Below are positions 8,562 through 16,981 of a stretch of 64,000 nt of DNA, one piece after another; the stretch's first letter is position 1; the number at the start of each line of letters is the position of its first letter. This stretch comes from [Eubacterium] yurii subsp. margaretiae ATCC 43715 (lineage in GTDB: Bacteria > Bacillota > Clostridia > Peptostreptococcales > Filifactoraceae), in contig GL405246.1 of assembly GCA_000146855.1 (NCBI GenBank), positions 941,661 through 1,005,660 of the forward strand. The letters run 5' to 3'. The notes beneath the pieces are model-generated. The model saw only the letters and a program-made list of their open reading frames with translations. It was not told the origin of the DNA and did not search any database. The position numbers were made by a program, and so were the translations under genes.

Positions 8562-10124
8562 ATGAATATAATTTTATTTATTTCCAATGCTGCAGCATTT
8601 GCATTCCTGCTTATTTATCATATGCATATGTATCAGCTCAATTCATACAATAACATTGAAGAAAAAACATGGATGAGAGAAAATTCCTATCCTATATTTG
8701 GAAGAATATTCGGACTTGTAATATCATTGATACTTTTAGCTATTTTCAATAACTTTGTTCCGATTATAGGATATGTCTTAGCAATTATACTCAATATATT
8801 GACAGCTCTTGGTAATAGGGAAAGGGAAAGCAAGATAGCCCTAAAATACACTCCAAGGGTTAAGAGAATGATGTTTACAGCTACTCTTATATATATAATA
8901 ATAAATTTGTTATCTTATTATATCTTGAATATATTGAATTTTGCTAATCTTTATAAATTTATCTTGCAAATTTCTCCTATGTTCAATCAATATTTGTTGA
9001 TGACGGCAAATCTTGTCAATACACCAATAGAGAGGCAAATCAACAATAAGTTTATAAACGAGGCAAGGCAAAAGATAAGCTCAATGCAAAATCTTACTGT
9101 AATAGGAGTAACAGGAAGTTATGGTAAGACTACTGTCAAACAGATACTTGGCAAGCTACTCGGCAAAGATTTCAATGTGCTGATTACACCGTATAATTAC
9201 AATACCACTCTTGGGGTTACCATTACTATAAGAGAATACCTAAGTCCACTGCACGATGTATTTGTATGTGAAATGGGAGCAAAGGGTGTAGGTGAAATAA
9301 AGGAGATATGTGACATAGTCAATCCGAAATACGGAGTTATAACTTCTATCGGAGAGCAACACTTGGAGACTTTTTTGTCAGTAGACAATATTATAAAGAC
9401 CAAGTTTGAACTTGCGGATGCAGTACCTGATGACGGAATTGTGTTTTTAAACTATGACAATGAGATTATAAGAAATAAGAAGGTAGACAAAAATATAGTT
9501 TCCTATGCTGTAAACTATAAAAATGCAGATTTTGTACCTTATGACATCAAGGTAGATGAAAACGGCTCAATATTTTACTTGGATATAGATGGTGAAAAGG
9601 TAAAATTCGAAACTAAAATTATAGGACTGCACAATGTTTTAAATATTGCAGGATGTATAGCTGTAGCCTATAAGCTTGGAGTTACAAGACAGACACTGGT
9701 GCAAAGAGTAAGGCAGATAGAACAGGTAGAGCATAGACAACAGGTAATTAAGAAGAATTTTGGAATAATAATAGATGACGCATACAATTCCAATCCAAGT
9801 GGTGCCAAGTCGGCACTTGATACCTTGTCAATGTTTGATATGCTCAAGATAGTTATAACACCCGGTATGGTGGAGCTTGGAGAGAAACAGTCAAGCCTCA
9901 ATCGTGAATTTGGAAGACAGATAGCAAAGGTGGCAGACTATACTATACTTGTTGGAAAAAATCATACCATACCAATCCAGGAAGGCATAAGAGCAGAAAA
10001 TTATGATGAAGAAAAACTCTTCGTAGTTGATGATATCAAGGAAGCATTAGATATTGCATATAAGCTAAAGAGTGAAAAGCAAAAGGCTATACTTTTAGAA
10101 AATGACCTGCCTGATAATTATTAA
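8562..10124 (+). CDS. murF: MurF-like Mur ligase with N-terminal membrane helices
   Basis: 520 residues. Hydrophobic segments near residues 3-20, 45-65, 66-82 and 105-128 precede the ligase. The Mur ligase part starts about 175: P-loop GVTGSYGKTT (182-191, Lys189), then NYNTTLGV, FVCEMGAKGVGEI, ITSIGEQHLETF, DDAYNSNPSG and TPGMVELGEKQ. The C-terminus ENDLPDNY is typical of the membrane-anchored MurF-like subgroup. MurF adds D-Ala-D-Ala to UDP-MurNAc-tripeptide. The membrane anchor is unusual for MurF of model organisms, so another amide ligase role is possible. It follows the alpha/beta hydrolase in one operon and ends at a hairpin terminator. Confidence 0.78.
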   Translation: MNIILFISNAAAFAFLLIYHMHMYQLNSYNNIEEKTWMRENSYPIFGRIFGLVISLILLAIFNNFVPIIGYVLAIILNILTALGNRERESKIALKYTPRVKRMMFTATLIYIIINLLSYYILNILNFANLYKFILQISPMFNQYLLMTANLVNTPIERQINNKFINEARQKISSMQNLTVIGVTGSYGKTTVKQILGKLLGKDFNVLITPYNYNTTLGVTITIREYLSPLHDVFVCEMGAKGVGEIKEICDIVNPKYGVITSIGEQHLETFLSVDNIIKTKFELADAVPDDGIVFLNYDNEIIRNKKVDKNIVSYAVNYKNADFVPYDIKVDENGSIFYLDIDGEKVKFETKIIGLHNVLNIAGCIAVAYKLGVTRQTLVQRVRQIEQVEHRQQVIKKNFGIIIDDAYNSNPSGAKSALDTLSMFDMLKIVITPGMVELGEKQSSLNREFGRQIAKVADYTILVGKNHTIPIQEGIRAENYDEEKLFVVDDIKEALDIAYKLKSEKQKAILLENDLPDNY

Positions 10125-10137
10125 TGTATCATATTCA

Positions 10138-10181
10138 ATCAGTGTTTCTAACATAAAATGATGTTGGAACACTGATCTTTT
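10138..10181 (+). terminator. Terminator after the MurF-like gene
   Basis: Long hairpin with arms ATCAGTGTTTCTAACAT and ATGTTGGAACACTGAT and a short loop, then a weak T-run (CTTTT). Confidence 0.65.
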
Positions 10182-10690
10182 AATGCGTTTTTAACTGTAA
10201 TTTAGTAAAGTTCAAACTAATGTTAATAAAATGATGAGAAAATTTACTTTTATAAACTTCTAATTTATACTAAAAAGCTATCAAAAAGCCTTGTAATTTT
10301 ATTACATCAATATTATTGATAATCTGCAAAATAAATAATTTGCTAAAATAACAATCTTAGCATAGTAAATGGTGATTAGTATTAAGTGTAATTGCAAGAC
10401 AAACATAGAAATATGTTTCCATTAATCAAATAGAAAATAGTATAAAAGTAAAATCTAATAAAGCATTTAATAAAATAATTCCAGAGCATATATAATATAG
10501 AACCATATAAACAATACTACATTATCTAAAAATTTCAAACTAAGGTAAAACGATTTTATAAAATAGCCAATCACTTGCAAATAATGGACTTTGACAAGAA
10601 ATATAAAGACGTTTTGATTGAAAAAAATCATCGTTTGCATAATTAAAATTATCGTTTTGATAAATAATATAAAAAAATTACAAATAATAC
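10182..10690. other. Gene-free AT-rich stretch
   Basis: About 500 bp of very AT-rich sequence between the terminator and the purine-operon promoter. The only open frame (minus strand, about 10467-10727) is low-complexity Phe/Ile/Leu, has no binding site and runs over the promoter. I see no other gene or structured element. Confidence 0.5.
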
Positions 10691-10719
10691 TTGACAGAAA
10701 AATATATTTTTGAGATAAT
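10691..10719 (+). promoter_or_regulatory. Strong promoter of the guanine riboswitch operon
   Basis: TTGACA (10691-10696), 17 bases, GATAAT (10714-10719). Start of transcription is expected near 10726, a few bases before the aptamer. Confidence 0.85.
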
Positions 10720-10733
10720 GATTGCACAATAAG

Positions 10734-10805
10734 AAAAGTTATATATGCCCATGATATGGTTGGGCGTCTCTACCGGTTACCGTAAATAATCGAGCTATAG
10801 GTTTT
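10734..10805 (+). ncRNA. Purine (guanine-class) riboswitch aptamer
   Basis: It folds as the xpt-type three-way junction. P1 is 10734-10743 with 10796-10805 (one mismatch). P2 arms GCCCA and TGGGC close a loop holding GATATGG. J2/3 reads TCTCTAC, and P3 arms CGGTTA and TAATCG close the loop CCGTAAA. The base before the 3' strand of P1 (C10795), equivalent to C74, is cytosine, which predicts guanine/hypoxanthine and not adenine binding. J3/1 reads AGC where the canonical form is AC, one extra base. It precedes a purine permease and guanine deaminase, which fits guanine sensing. Confidence 0.9.
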
Positions 10806-10887
10806 CATATTTTCAGAATAGTGTTTTGGTATGCTTTTTGTGTTGCGTTTGATTGGACTATCTGTTATATGGAATCTTTGCTTGAGA

Positions 10888-10906
10888 AAAAGAGGTAACT
10901 TTTTTT
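10888..10906 (+). terminator. Possible riboswitch expression-platform terminator
   Basis: A weak stem (AAAAGAG with CTTTTTT, loop GTAA) runs into seven T. GGTAAC (10894-10899) is exactly complementary to GTTACC (10776-10781) in the aptamer P3, so switching by long-range pairing is conceivable. The stem is nearly all A-T, so the call is tentative. Confidence 0.25.
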
Positions 10907-10930
10907 ATTGGAAAGGTTCAGATGTTACAT

Positions 10931-10983
10931 AATTCAAGTGACAGGATCAAATTATTATAATTTGTATTATCAGGACTTGAATT
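10931..10983 (+). promoter_or_regulatory. Second structured element in the purine-operon leader
   Basis: A perfect 9-bp outer stem (AATTCAAGT 10931-10939 with ACTTGAATT 10975-10983) encloses a perfect 7-bp inner hairpin (CAAATTA, loop TTA, TAATTTG; 10948-10964). An asymmetric internal loop separates them. No T-run follows, so it is not a simple terminator. I do not recognise a known riboswitch class. Confidence 0.45.
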
Positions 10984-11170
10984 GCCCTTTATTAAAAAAT
11001 AAATGCTTGTAGATGTATTTTTACTAAGTTCGGACTAAAAGTATTTGTTTAATACTGGACAAACATTATTATATTTTCTGAAGTACATAATATATAATTT
11101 AATAATTGAATGTTTTACTTAAGTTTTGTAACATAAAACGTAGAAAAAAATTATGAAGGAGGATCCAAAA

Positions 11171-12592
11171 ATGGACTCAAAAACAAATGGTTTTCTAAAC
11201 AAGTTTTTTGAACTTGAAAAAAACAAAACAAACGTAAAAACTGAAATCATAGCCGGAATTACTACTTTTGTTACAGTAGCATATATATTGGCTATTAACC
11301 CTAAGGTATTATCAGAACCTTTTGAAATTTTAGGCAATCCGGAACTTGCGACAAAAATTTCAAATGGTGTATTCATCGGTACATGTCTTGGAGCTTTCAT
11401 TGGTACCGTATTGGTTGCACTTTATGCTAAATTACCTTTTGCTCAAGCACCGGGTATGGGACTAAGTGCATTTTTTGCCTATACTGTTACCTTGAGTATG
11501 GGCTATACTTACGCTCAGGCACTTGTAATAGTATTTATATCAGGTATATTATTCATAGTCATAACTGCACTTGGTATAAGAGAGGCTATCATAAGGGCAA
11601 TACCTGATTGTGTAAAGACAGCAATTACACCGGGGATTGGTCTTTTCATTACAATTATAGGTGTAAAGAGCTGTGGTCTTATAGTAGGTCATCCTGCAAC
11701 ATTGGTGAGTATGATAGACTTTGCTAAATGGACGGATCCTAAGGCTGATATGGCTTTGATAATGAGTGCCTTACTTTCCCTTATATGTCTTTGTATAATG
11801 GCTATATTGTTCCACAAAAAGGTGAGAGGCTCTATATTAATAAGTATGATAATTACTACTTTGGTAGGTATTCCTTTAGGCGTTACTCAATTAAATAAAT
11901 TTGATTTAAATCTTGCAAATAAATTTGCTGATTTTGCAGAAGTTTCACTTTTCAAACTTGACTTTGCCGGTCTATTTGCAGGTGAAAATATGCTTAACAG
12001 TATATTTACAGTTACTCTTCTTGTTTTGAGTTTCTCTCTTGTAAATATGTTCGACTCTTTGGGTACATTGCTTGCAGCTGCAAAACAATCAGGTCTTGTG
12101 GATGAAAAGGGAGAAGTAATAAGAATGAAAGAAGCCTTGATGTCAGATGCCATATCTACAGCTACAGGCGCACTCGTAGGTACATCTACAGTTACAACTC
12201 TTGTTGAATCAAGCTCAGGTATAGCTGCAGGTGGACGTACAGGACTTACTGCTCTTACTACCGCTTTGATGTTCTTGGCGTCAATAATATTTGCTCCTAT
12301 AGTTACTATAATACCTAATGCTGCAACATCACCTGCTTTGATTTTCGTAGGCGTATTAATGCTTTCTAACGTTAAAGATATTGACTTTTCGGATATTACA
12401 GATGCAGTACCGGCATTTTGTACAATAGTATTCATGCCATTTACTTACTCTATAGCTAACGGTATAGCTTTGGGTCTTATAACATACTGCATATTAAAAA
12501 TATTTACAGGTCAAGGTGAAAAGATTAAGGCGCTTACTTGGGTTGTATCGATAATATTTATTTTGAGATATGCATTTATTACTCTTGGGTAA
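11171..12592 (+). CDS. NCS2/AzgA-PbuG-like purine permease
   Basis: 473 residues from ATG 11171; AAGGAGG lies 8 bases upstream, inside an in-frame extension from ATG 11153 that is therefore unlikely to be coding. It is a polytopic membrane protein with the NCS2 hallmark regions: TEIIAGITTFVTVAYIL, APGMGLSAFFAYT, ITPGIGLFITIIG, NMFDSLGTLLAAAK, and ESSSGIAAGGRTGLTAL with the substrate-site Glu. The shape resembles hypoxanthine/guanine permeases of the AzgA/PbuG branch more than uracil/xanthine permeases. It is controlled by the guanine riboswitch and feeds guanine to the deaminase encoded 15 bp downstream. Confidence 0.88.
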   Translation: MDSKTNGFLNKFFELEKNKTNVKTEIIAGITTFVTVAYILAINPKVLSEPFEILGNPELATKISNGVFIGTCLGAFIGTVLVALYAKLPFAQAPGMGLSAFFAYTVTLSMGYTYAQALVIVFISGILFIVITALGIREAIIRAIPDCVKTAITPGIGLFITIIGVKSCGLIVGHPATLVSMIDFAKWTDPKADMALIMSALLSLICLCIMAILFHKKVRGSILISMIITTLVGIPLGVTQLNKFDLNLANKFADFAEVSLFKLDFAGLFAGENMLNSIFTVTLLVLSFSLVNMFDSLGTLLAAAKQSGLVDEKGEVIRMKEALMSDAISTATGALVGTSTVTTLVESSSGIAAGGRTGLTALTTALMFLASIIFAPIVTIIPNAATSPALIFVGVLMLSNVKDIDFSDITDAVPAFCTIVFMPFTYSIANGIALGLITYCILKIFTGQGEKIKALTWVVSIIFILRYAFITLG

Positions 12593-12607
12593 TTAGGAGA
12601 TGATTAT

Positions 12608-13885
12608 ATGCAAAAACAGTCATTTGTCTTAAAAGGAGACATCTGTTTCAGCAAGAACAAAGATGAGATAAAAAATATTCATGACGGATATGTCGTGTGT
12701 ATAGATGGAATTTCTGAGGGAGCTTATGAAAAAATCCCTGAAGAATATAAGGATTTGGAAGTTATTGATTACTCAGGCAAGCTTATCTTGCCGGGACTTA
12801 TTGACTTGCACGTTCATGCACCGCAGTTTACTTATCGTGGACTTGGGATGGATTTGGAGCTGATAGATTGGCTCAATACTTATACATTCCCACAGGAGGC
12901 GAAATACTCTGATATTAATTATGCAAGAGAGATGTATCAGAGATTTGTAGATGATGTAAAAAATGGACCTAATACAAGAAGTGTAGTATTTGGAACCTTG
13001 CATGTGGAATCTACTATAGAGTTGATGGACATATTTGAAAAATCTGGAATGGTAAGCTATATCGGTAAAGTAAATATGGACAGAAACGGCAGTGAAAACT
13101 TGCAAGAAGAAAGTGCAAATCAAAGTGCCAAAGATACTATAAGATGGATAGAGGCTGTACAAGACAGGTATGAAAGGACATTTCCTATTATTACACCGAG
13201 GTTCACTCCGTCTTGCAGTGATGACCTTATGCGACAACTAAGTATAATCAGAAAAAAATACAATGTAAAAGTACAATCACATCTTTCTGAAAATCAAGGT
13301 GAGATTAAATGGGTAAGTGAGCTTTGTCCTTATACAGAATTTTACGGACAGGCATACAGTGAATTCAATATGTTCGGCGGAGACTGTCCTACGGTAATGG
13401 CTCACTGTGTATGGTCTTGTGAAGAAGAACAGGAGCTTATCAAAAAGCAGGGCGTATTTATAGCACATTGCCCTAATTCCAACACTAATTTGTCATCAGG
13501 TATAGCACCTGTAAGGAAATATATCAATGACAATCAAAATATAGGACTTGGCAGTGATGTGGCAGGTGGAACACATACTTCAATTTTTAAGGCTATGGCT
13601 GACGCAATATCTGTTTCAAAATTGCGTTGGAGATTGGTTGATCAGAACTATGCACCTATTACTGCTGCTGAAGCGTTCTATCTTGGAACGATAGGAGGTG
13701 GAAAATTCTTTGGAAAGGTCGGATCTTTTGAAAGTGGATATGAGTTTGATGCAATAGTGGTAGATGACAGCAGATACACACCGCAAAATCAGTGGGATGA
13801 TGTGCAAAGACTCGAAAAGACTATATATCTATCTTATGACTCCGATGTAATCCATAAATATGTACAAGGCAGAAAATTGTTTTAA
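12608..13885 (+). CDS. guaD: Guanine deaminase
   Basis: 425 residues, amidohydrolase superfamily. Metal and catalytic residues are in place: His68 and His70 (DLHVHAPQF), His225 and Glu228 (HLSENQ), His266 (MAHCVW) and Asp317 (GSDVAGG). RFTPSCSDDLM is characteristic of guanine deaminases. The enzyme converts guanine to xanthine and ammonia. RBS AGGAG upstream of ATG 12608. It shares the riboswitch-controlled transcript with the permease, so uptake and deamination rise and fall together. A purine riboswitch normally turns expression off when guanine is high, which fits uptake better than degradation, unless this switch is activating. Confidence 0.93.
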   Translation: MQKQSFVLKGDICFSKNKDEIKNIHDGYVVCIDGISEGAYEKIPEEYKDLEVIDYSGKLILPGLIDLHVHAPQFTYRGLGMDLELIDWLNTYTFPQEAKYSDINYAREMYQRFVDDVKNGPNTRSVVFGTLHVESTIELMDIFEKSGMVSYIGKVNMDRNGSENLQEESANQSAKDTIRWIEAVQDRYERTFPIITPRFTPSCSDDLMRQLSIIRKKYNVKVQSHLSENQGEIKWVSELCPYTEFYGQAYSEFNMFGGDCPTVMAHCVWSCEEEQELIKKQGVFIAHCPNSNTNLSSGIAPVRKYINDNQNIGLGSDVAGGTHTSIFKAMADAISVSKLRWRLVDQNYAPITAAEAFYLGTIGGGKFFGKVGSFESGYEFDAIVVDDSRYTPQNQWDDVQRLEKTIYLSYDSDVIHKYVQGRKLF

Positions 13886-13946
13886 GAAAGTAAAATTTTT
13901 AAGTAAAACTAATCAATAAAAAAATTTAATGTAAAACTTGTGTGTT

Positions 13947-13977
13947 AAAGGCTGTATCTTTTGTGATACAGCCTTTT
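13947..13977. terminator. Bidirectional terminator between guaD and the zinc-ribbon cluster
   Basis: Perfect 12-bp stem AAAGGCTGTATC / GATACAGCCTTT with a 6-base loop, T-rich on one side and A-rich on the other. It serves two convergent transcripts. Confidence 0.85.
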
Positions 13978-13981
13978 AAAG

Positions 13982-14680
13982 TTAATCTACAAATTCTTCC
14001 ATTAATTCTTCCTGTAGCCTTTTTGTTCTACTAAAAATATATACTGTAAATATAAAAATCAGAAAGCTTACAATAATCAAAACAACAGATGAATAAAAGA
14101 TATACGATGTTCTATATGATACTTCAGACTTAATCATTGCAGAATATTTCTTTATATCAGATAAGAAAGAGATTTGCTTTGTTAAGTAGTCTATGTTACT
14201 ATTGTAAAAATATGGTAGGAGTACATCCATAAAAAATTTAAAAAAGATAATATTTGATATGAAAGTTATTATTATAAAAATAATATTATAGAATGTTGTC
14301 AAATCATATTTTTTTGAAAAATAATAATATACTCTTTTTGGAATAGATGACATTAGCATCAAAGTCCCTATAGTAAAATAGTGAGAATCTGACAAAGTCG
14401 AAAATCGTTTAATTATAGCAGTGTCTTTAATTACTGAATATCTTGAATGAAGATATAAAGTTGAAAAAATATTAAATATTACGAAAAGTAATATTATAGG
14501 GATGAGAATGTGTGAGAATATTTTATTTAATCTAATTATCTTTGATGAATATTCATAAACAATTTTTCTTTCTTTAGGGTTTTCAGGCAAATTTCTTTCT
14601 ATATACGCATTACAATTTGGGCATATCATATATTTTTCTTCCATTTCAGAAGGCTGGTAGTCACATTTATCGCACCACAT
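13982..14680 (-). CDS. Zinc-ribbon four-helix membrane protein, paralog 4 of 4
   Basis: 232 residues, most diverged of the four. The N-terminal ribbon reads CDKC at 3-6 and CPNC near 20-23, followed by NLPENPKERKIVYEYSS. Hydrophobic helices lie at about 55-75, 98-112, 125-155 and 193-217. The C-terminal signature is LQEELMEEFVD. Last gene of a four-gene operon, 24 bp after its neighbour, ending at the bidirectional terminator. It shares the AGGTGAT binding site with its paralogs. Family not recognised; PqiA and DZANK-type ribbon proteins are similar in architecture only. Confidence 0.72.
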   Translation of the reverse strand: MWCDKCDYQPSEMEEKYMICPNCNAYIERNLPENPKERKIVYEYSSKIIRLNKIFSHILIPIILLFVIFNIFSTLYLHSRYSVIKDTAIIKRFSTLSDSHYFTIGTLMLMSSIPKRVYYYFSKKYDLTTFYNIIFIIITFISNIIFFKFFMDVLLPYFYNSNIDYLTKQISFLSDIKKYSAMIKSEVSYRTSYIFYSSVVLIIVSFLIFIFTVYIFSRTKRLQEELMEEFVD

Positions 14681-14704
14681 ATCATCACCTATAAAAATAA
14701 ATAA

Positions 14705-15400
14705 TCAATTTGAAAACTCATCTAATAATTCTTCATTTATTTTGTATACTTCATTATATTTATAATATCTTACTACGCAGTCAATACATTTAGCTATAAA
14801 CAATAAGAGTATATAAATAAAAAATACTTTATTGCAAAAATTTATATGCCAATTCATATCAGTATTTGGCGGTGCATTGTCGAAGGTCTTGCCAAGTAAT
14901 TCTTCATCGACAAGAGAAGTAAACATACCGTAGAATTTGAATAAGAATAGCGAGTATATCAATATATTGAAAAATAGATTAATTACTAATGAAAGAAACT
15001 TAGATTTAATCTTAGAATAAATGCTAGTCATATACACATTAACAAAGGTAAATACTAAACTTAATATCATTATACCACCAAGAGAGTAAGCAAAGATTTT
15101 TGTAATAGCTAAGTAATAGCTTGTTGGAGCAGAAAAAGGATATCGTCCAAATTTAATATTACCATTATACATGATGACATACATTATAATATAAAGAAAA
15201 AATAAGAAATATAAAAATTTAGAAATTATATTAAGTTTACTTTCTATATTATCTTTTATGACACTTGAAATCCTATATAATTCTGCTTTTTTATCCTTAT
15301 CATTTGGTAAATTATATTCAATAAGCTCAAAGCAATTAGGGCAAATATAAAGTTTTTCTTCATCTTCAGTTAATTGATAAAAACAGTTTTTGCATTGCAT
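14705..15400 (-). CDS. Zinc-ribbon four-helix membrane protein, paralog 3 of 4
   Basis: 231 residues. CKNC (3-6) and CPNC (20-23) form a short zinc ribbon, followed by the shared linker ELIEYNLPNDKDKKAELYR. Four hydrophobic segments follow, near 58-75, 97-122, 132-155 and 187-210. Between helices 3 and 4 lies GKTFDNAPPNTDMNWHINF, nearly the same in three paralogs, suggesting a conserved functional loop. The C-terminus ends INEELLDEFSN. It is spaced 22 bp from the next gene upstream, with the same RBS AGGTGAT. Function unknown. Confidence 0.72.
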   Translation of the reverse strand: MQCKNCFYQLTEDEEKLYICPNCFELIEYNLPNDKDKKAELYRISSVIKDNIESKLNIISKFLYFLFFLYIIMYVIMYNGNIKFGRYPFSAPTSYYLAITKIFAYSLGGIMILSLVFTFVNVYMTSIYSKIKSKFLSLVINLFFNILIYSLFLFKFYGMFTSLVDEELLGKTFDNAPPNTDMNWHINFCNKVFFIYILLLFIAKCIDCVVRYYKYNEVYKINEELLDEFSN

Positions 15401-15422
15401 AGTATCACCTTATTAAGAATAA

Positions 15423-16118
15423 TTAATTACTGAATTTTTCCAATAAACTTTCTTGTAATTGAGATACTTTTTTGTATTTATAATAATTTAATATTAGATT
15501 AATTGAATTATATAAAAAAATAATAAGAATAAACACAAAAAAAGTGGTATTGTGAAAATTGATTTGCCAAGTAATATCTGTAAGGGGTGGTAAGTTTTCA
15601 AAAGTTTTTCCAAGGAGTTTATTATTAACATAATTTTTAAATATTTTATTGAATGTCAATAAAAACAAAATATATATCAATATATTGATAAGCATTTTTA
15701 ATAAAAACATAAAAAAATTGGATATAGTATTATGAAAAAAACATGATAATAATATTTCAACAAAAATCAAAAGAAATATAAATACAAATAGACTGATAAA
15801 ACAAACAAAAAGTATATCTCGAGTAGATTTATAAAAGTCGGATTCAGGATATGCCGCAGGAGTGCTGATGAACACGAAGCCTTGATATACAAAAAAATAT
15901 ATGAAGTTATAAACAAAGGGCAACAATAATATATATCTATAAAAATCAATTAATTTATTATATAACTTATCTTTATAAACTAATGAAATTCTATATACTT
16001 CAACTCTTTTTCCCTTATCATCAGGCAAGTTTTCCTCTATAAGTTCCAAACAGTTAGGGCATAAATAATAATTTTTTTCTTTATCTTCAAATATATATTT
16101 ACAGTTTTTGCATTGCAT
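15423..16118 (-). CDS. Zinc-ribbon four-helix membrane protein, paralog 2 of 4
   Basis: 231 residues, same length and plan as paralog 3. Ribbon CKNC...CPNC, linker ELIEENLPDDKGKRVEVYR, four hydrophobic segments, loop GKTFENLPPLTDITWQINF, tail LQESLLEKFSN. The central helices are very rich in Phe, Ile, Leu and Tyr, with almost no charged residues. The ribbon is expected on the cytoplasmic side because the segment after it is Lys/Arg-rich. Start ATG 16118 with AGGTGAT upstream. No known domain recognised beyond the ribbon. Confidence 0.72.
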   Translation of the reverse strand: MQCKNCKYIFEDKEKNYYLCPNCLELIEENLPDDKGKRVEVYRISLVYKDKLYNKLIDFYRYILLLPFVYNFIYFFVYQGFVFISTPAAYPESDFYKSTRDILFVCFISLFVFIFLLIFVEILLSCFFHNTISNFFMFLLKMLINILIYILFLLTFNKIFKNYVNNKLLGKTFENLPPLTDITWQINFHNTTFFVFILIIFLYNSINLILNYYKYKKVSQLQESLLEKFSN

Positions 16119-16140
16119 AGTATCACCTGATTAAGAATGA

Positions 16141-16833
16141 TTAATCACTGAATTCTTCTAATAGTTCTTCTTGTAATTTTGAAATTTTACTATATTTGTA
16201 ATATATTAACAGGCTGTCATAACATCTTGCTAAAAAAAATATAAGCATAAAAATAAAAAAAACACCATTGTTAAAGTTAATATGCCATAATACATCTTTG
16301 GGGGTATTATCATAGCTCTTATAAAGTAGCTGAAAATTAACAAAATATTTGAACAAGTTAAAGAATTTAAATAAAAATAAAAAATATACCAATGTATTGA
16401 TAGACAGATTAATAATCAAAACAAAAAATGGAGATTTAACATCATAAAAAAGTCTTGTGATAAACCTGTTAACATGAGAAGACATAACAGTTAATATCAT
16501 TAGACTAAAAAAAACTATAAAAAATATACTTGTAATAGCCCTATAAAAATCAGGAAAAACATTAGATGAAGCAATTCTGCTTAATCTTAAATTACCTCTA
16601 TAAACAATAATATATAAAAATAGACAGTAAATTGGCAACCTATTTAAGAATTTTGAAATATTGTTATAAATATCAATATGATTGTTTTTTAAAATGGATG
16701 ATGTAGTATACAAATTCACCCTTTTTCTCTTATCATTTGGCAAGTTTTGTTCTATAAGTTCAAAACAATTAGGACATAAGAAGTAATCTTCCTCATTCTC
16801 GTAAAACATATAGTCACATTTTACACATTTCAT
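16141..16833 (-). CDS. Zinc-ribbon four-helix membrane protein, paralog 1 of 4
   Basis: 230 residues from ATG 16833, chosen because AGGTGAT precedes it exactly as in the paralogs; the frame is open for 20 more codons upstream but lacks a binding site. Ribbon CVKC...CPNC, linker ELIEQNLPNDKRKRVNLY, four hydrophobic helices, loop YKSYDNTPKDVLWHINF, tail LQEELLEEFSD. First gene of the cluster, behind the promoter at 16906-16934. All four genes are similar in length (230-232), which points to repeated tandem duplication. Confidence 0.72.
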   Translation of the reverse strand: MKCVKCDYMFYENEEDYFLCPNCFELIEQNLPNDKRKRVNLYTTSSILKNNHIDIYNNISKFLNRLPIYCLFLYIIVYRGNLRLSRIASSNVFPDFYRAITSIFFIVFFSLMILTVMSSHVNRFITRLFYDVKSPFFVLIINLSINTLVYFLFLFKFFNLFKYFVNFQLLYKSYDNTPKDVLWHINFNNGVFFIFMLIFFLARCYDSLLIYYKYSKISKLQEELLEEFSD

Positions 16834-16905
16834 ACCATCACCTAGAAATATAAAAATTAAATATAATTCAATAAGCGAATATGTTGAAATCAAGTTAATA
16901 TGGTA

Positions 16906-16934
16906 ATTCTATCATAAATTTATAATGCTTTCAA
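16906..16934 (-). promoter_or_regulatory. Promoter of the zinc-ribbon membrane cluster
   Basis: Minus-strand TTGAAA (16929-16934), 17 bases, TAGAAT (16906-16911), about 70 bases upstream of the first ATG. Confidence 0.6.
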
Positions 16935-16981
16935 TACCAAAAACAAGAATAGCAATAGATAATATATTAAAACTTATTTTT

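Noticed and set aside
10467..10727. Minus-strand frame of 86 codons in the gap before the purine operon
   Set aside because: Low-complexity Phe/Ile/Leu composition, no ribosome binding site, and it runs over the promoter of the riboswitch operon.
11887..12435. 182-codon frame antisense to the purine permease
   Set aside because: It mirrors the permease coding frame; composition follows the sense gene, no binding site, no recognisable domain.
13982..16833. Tandem genes as a CRISPR-like or phage defence cluster
   Set aside because: No nuclease, helicase or NTPase motif in any of them; only ribbons and membrane helices are visible.
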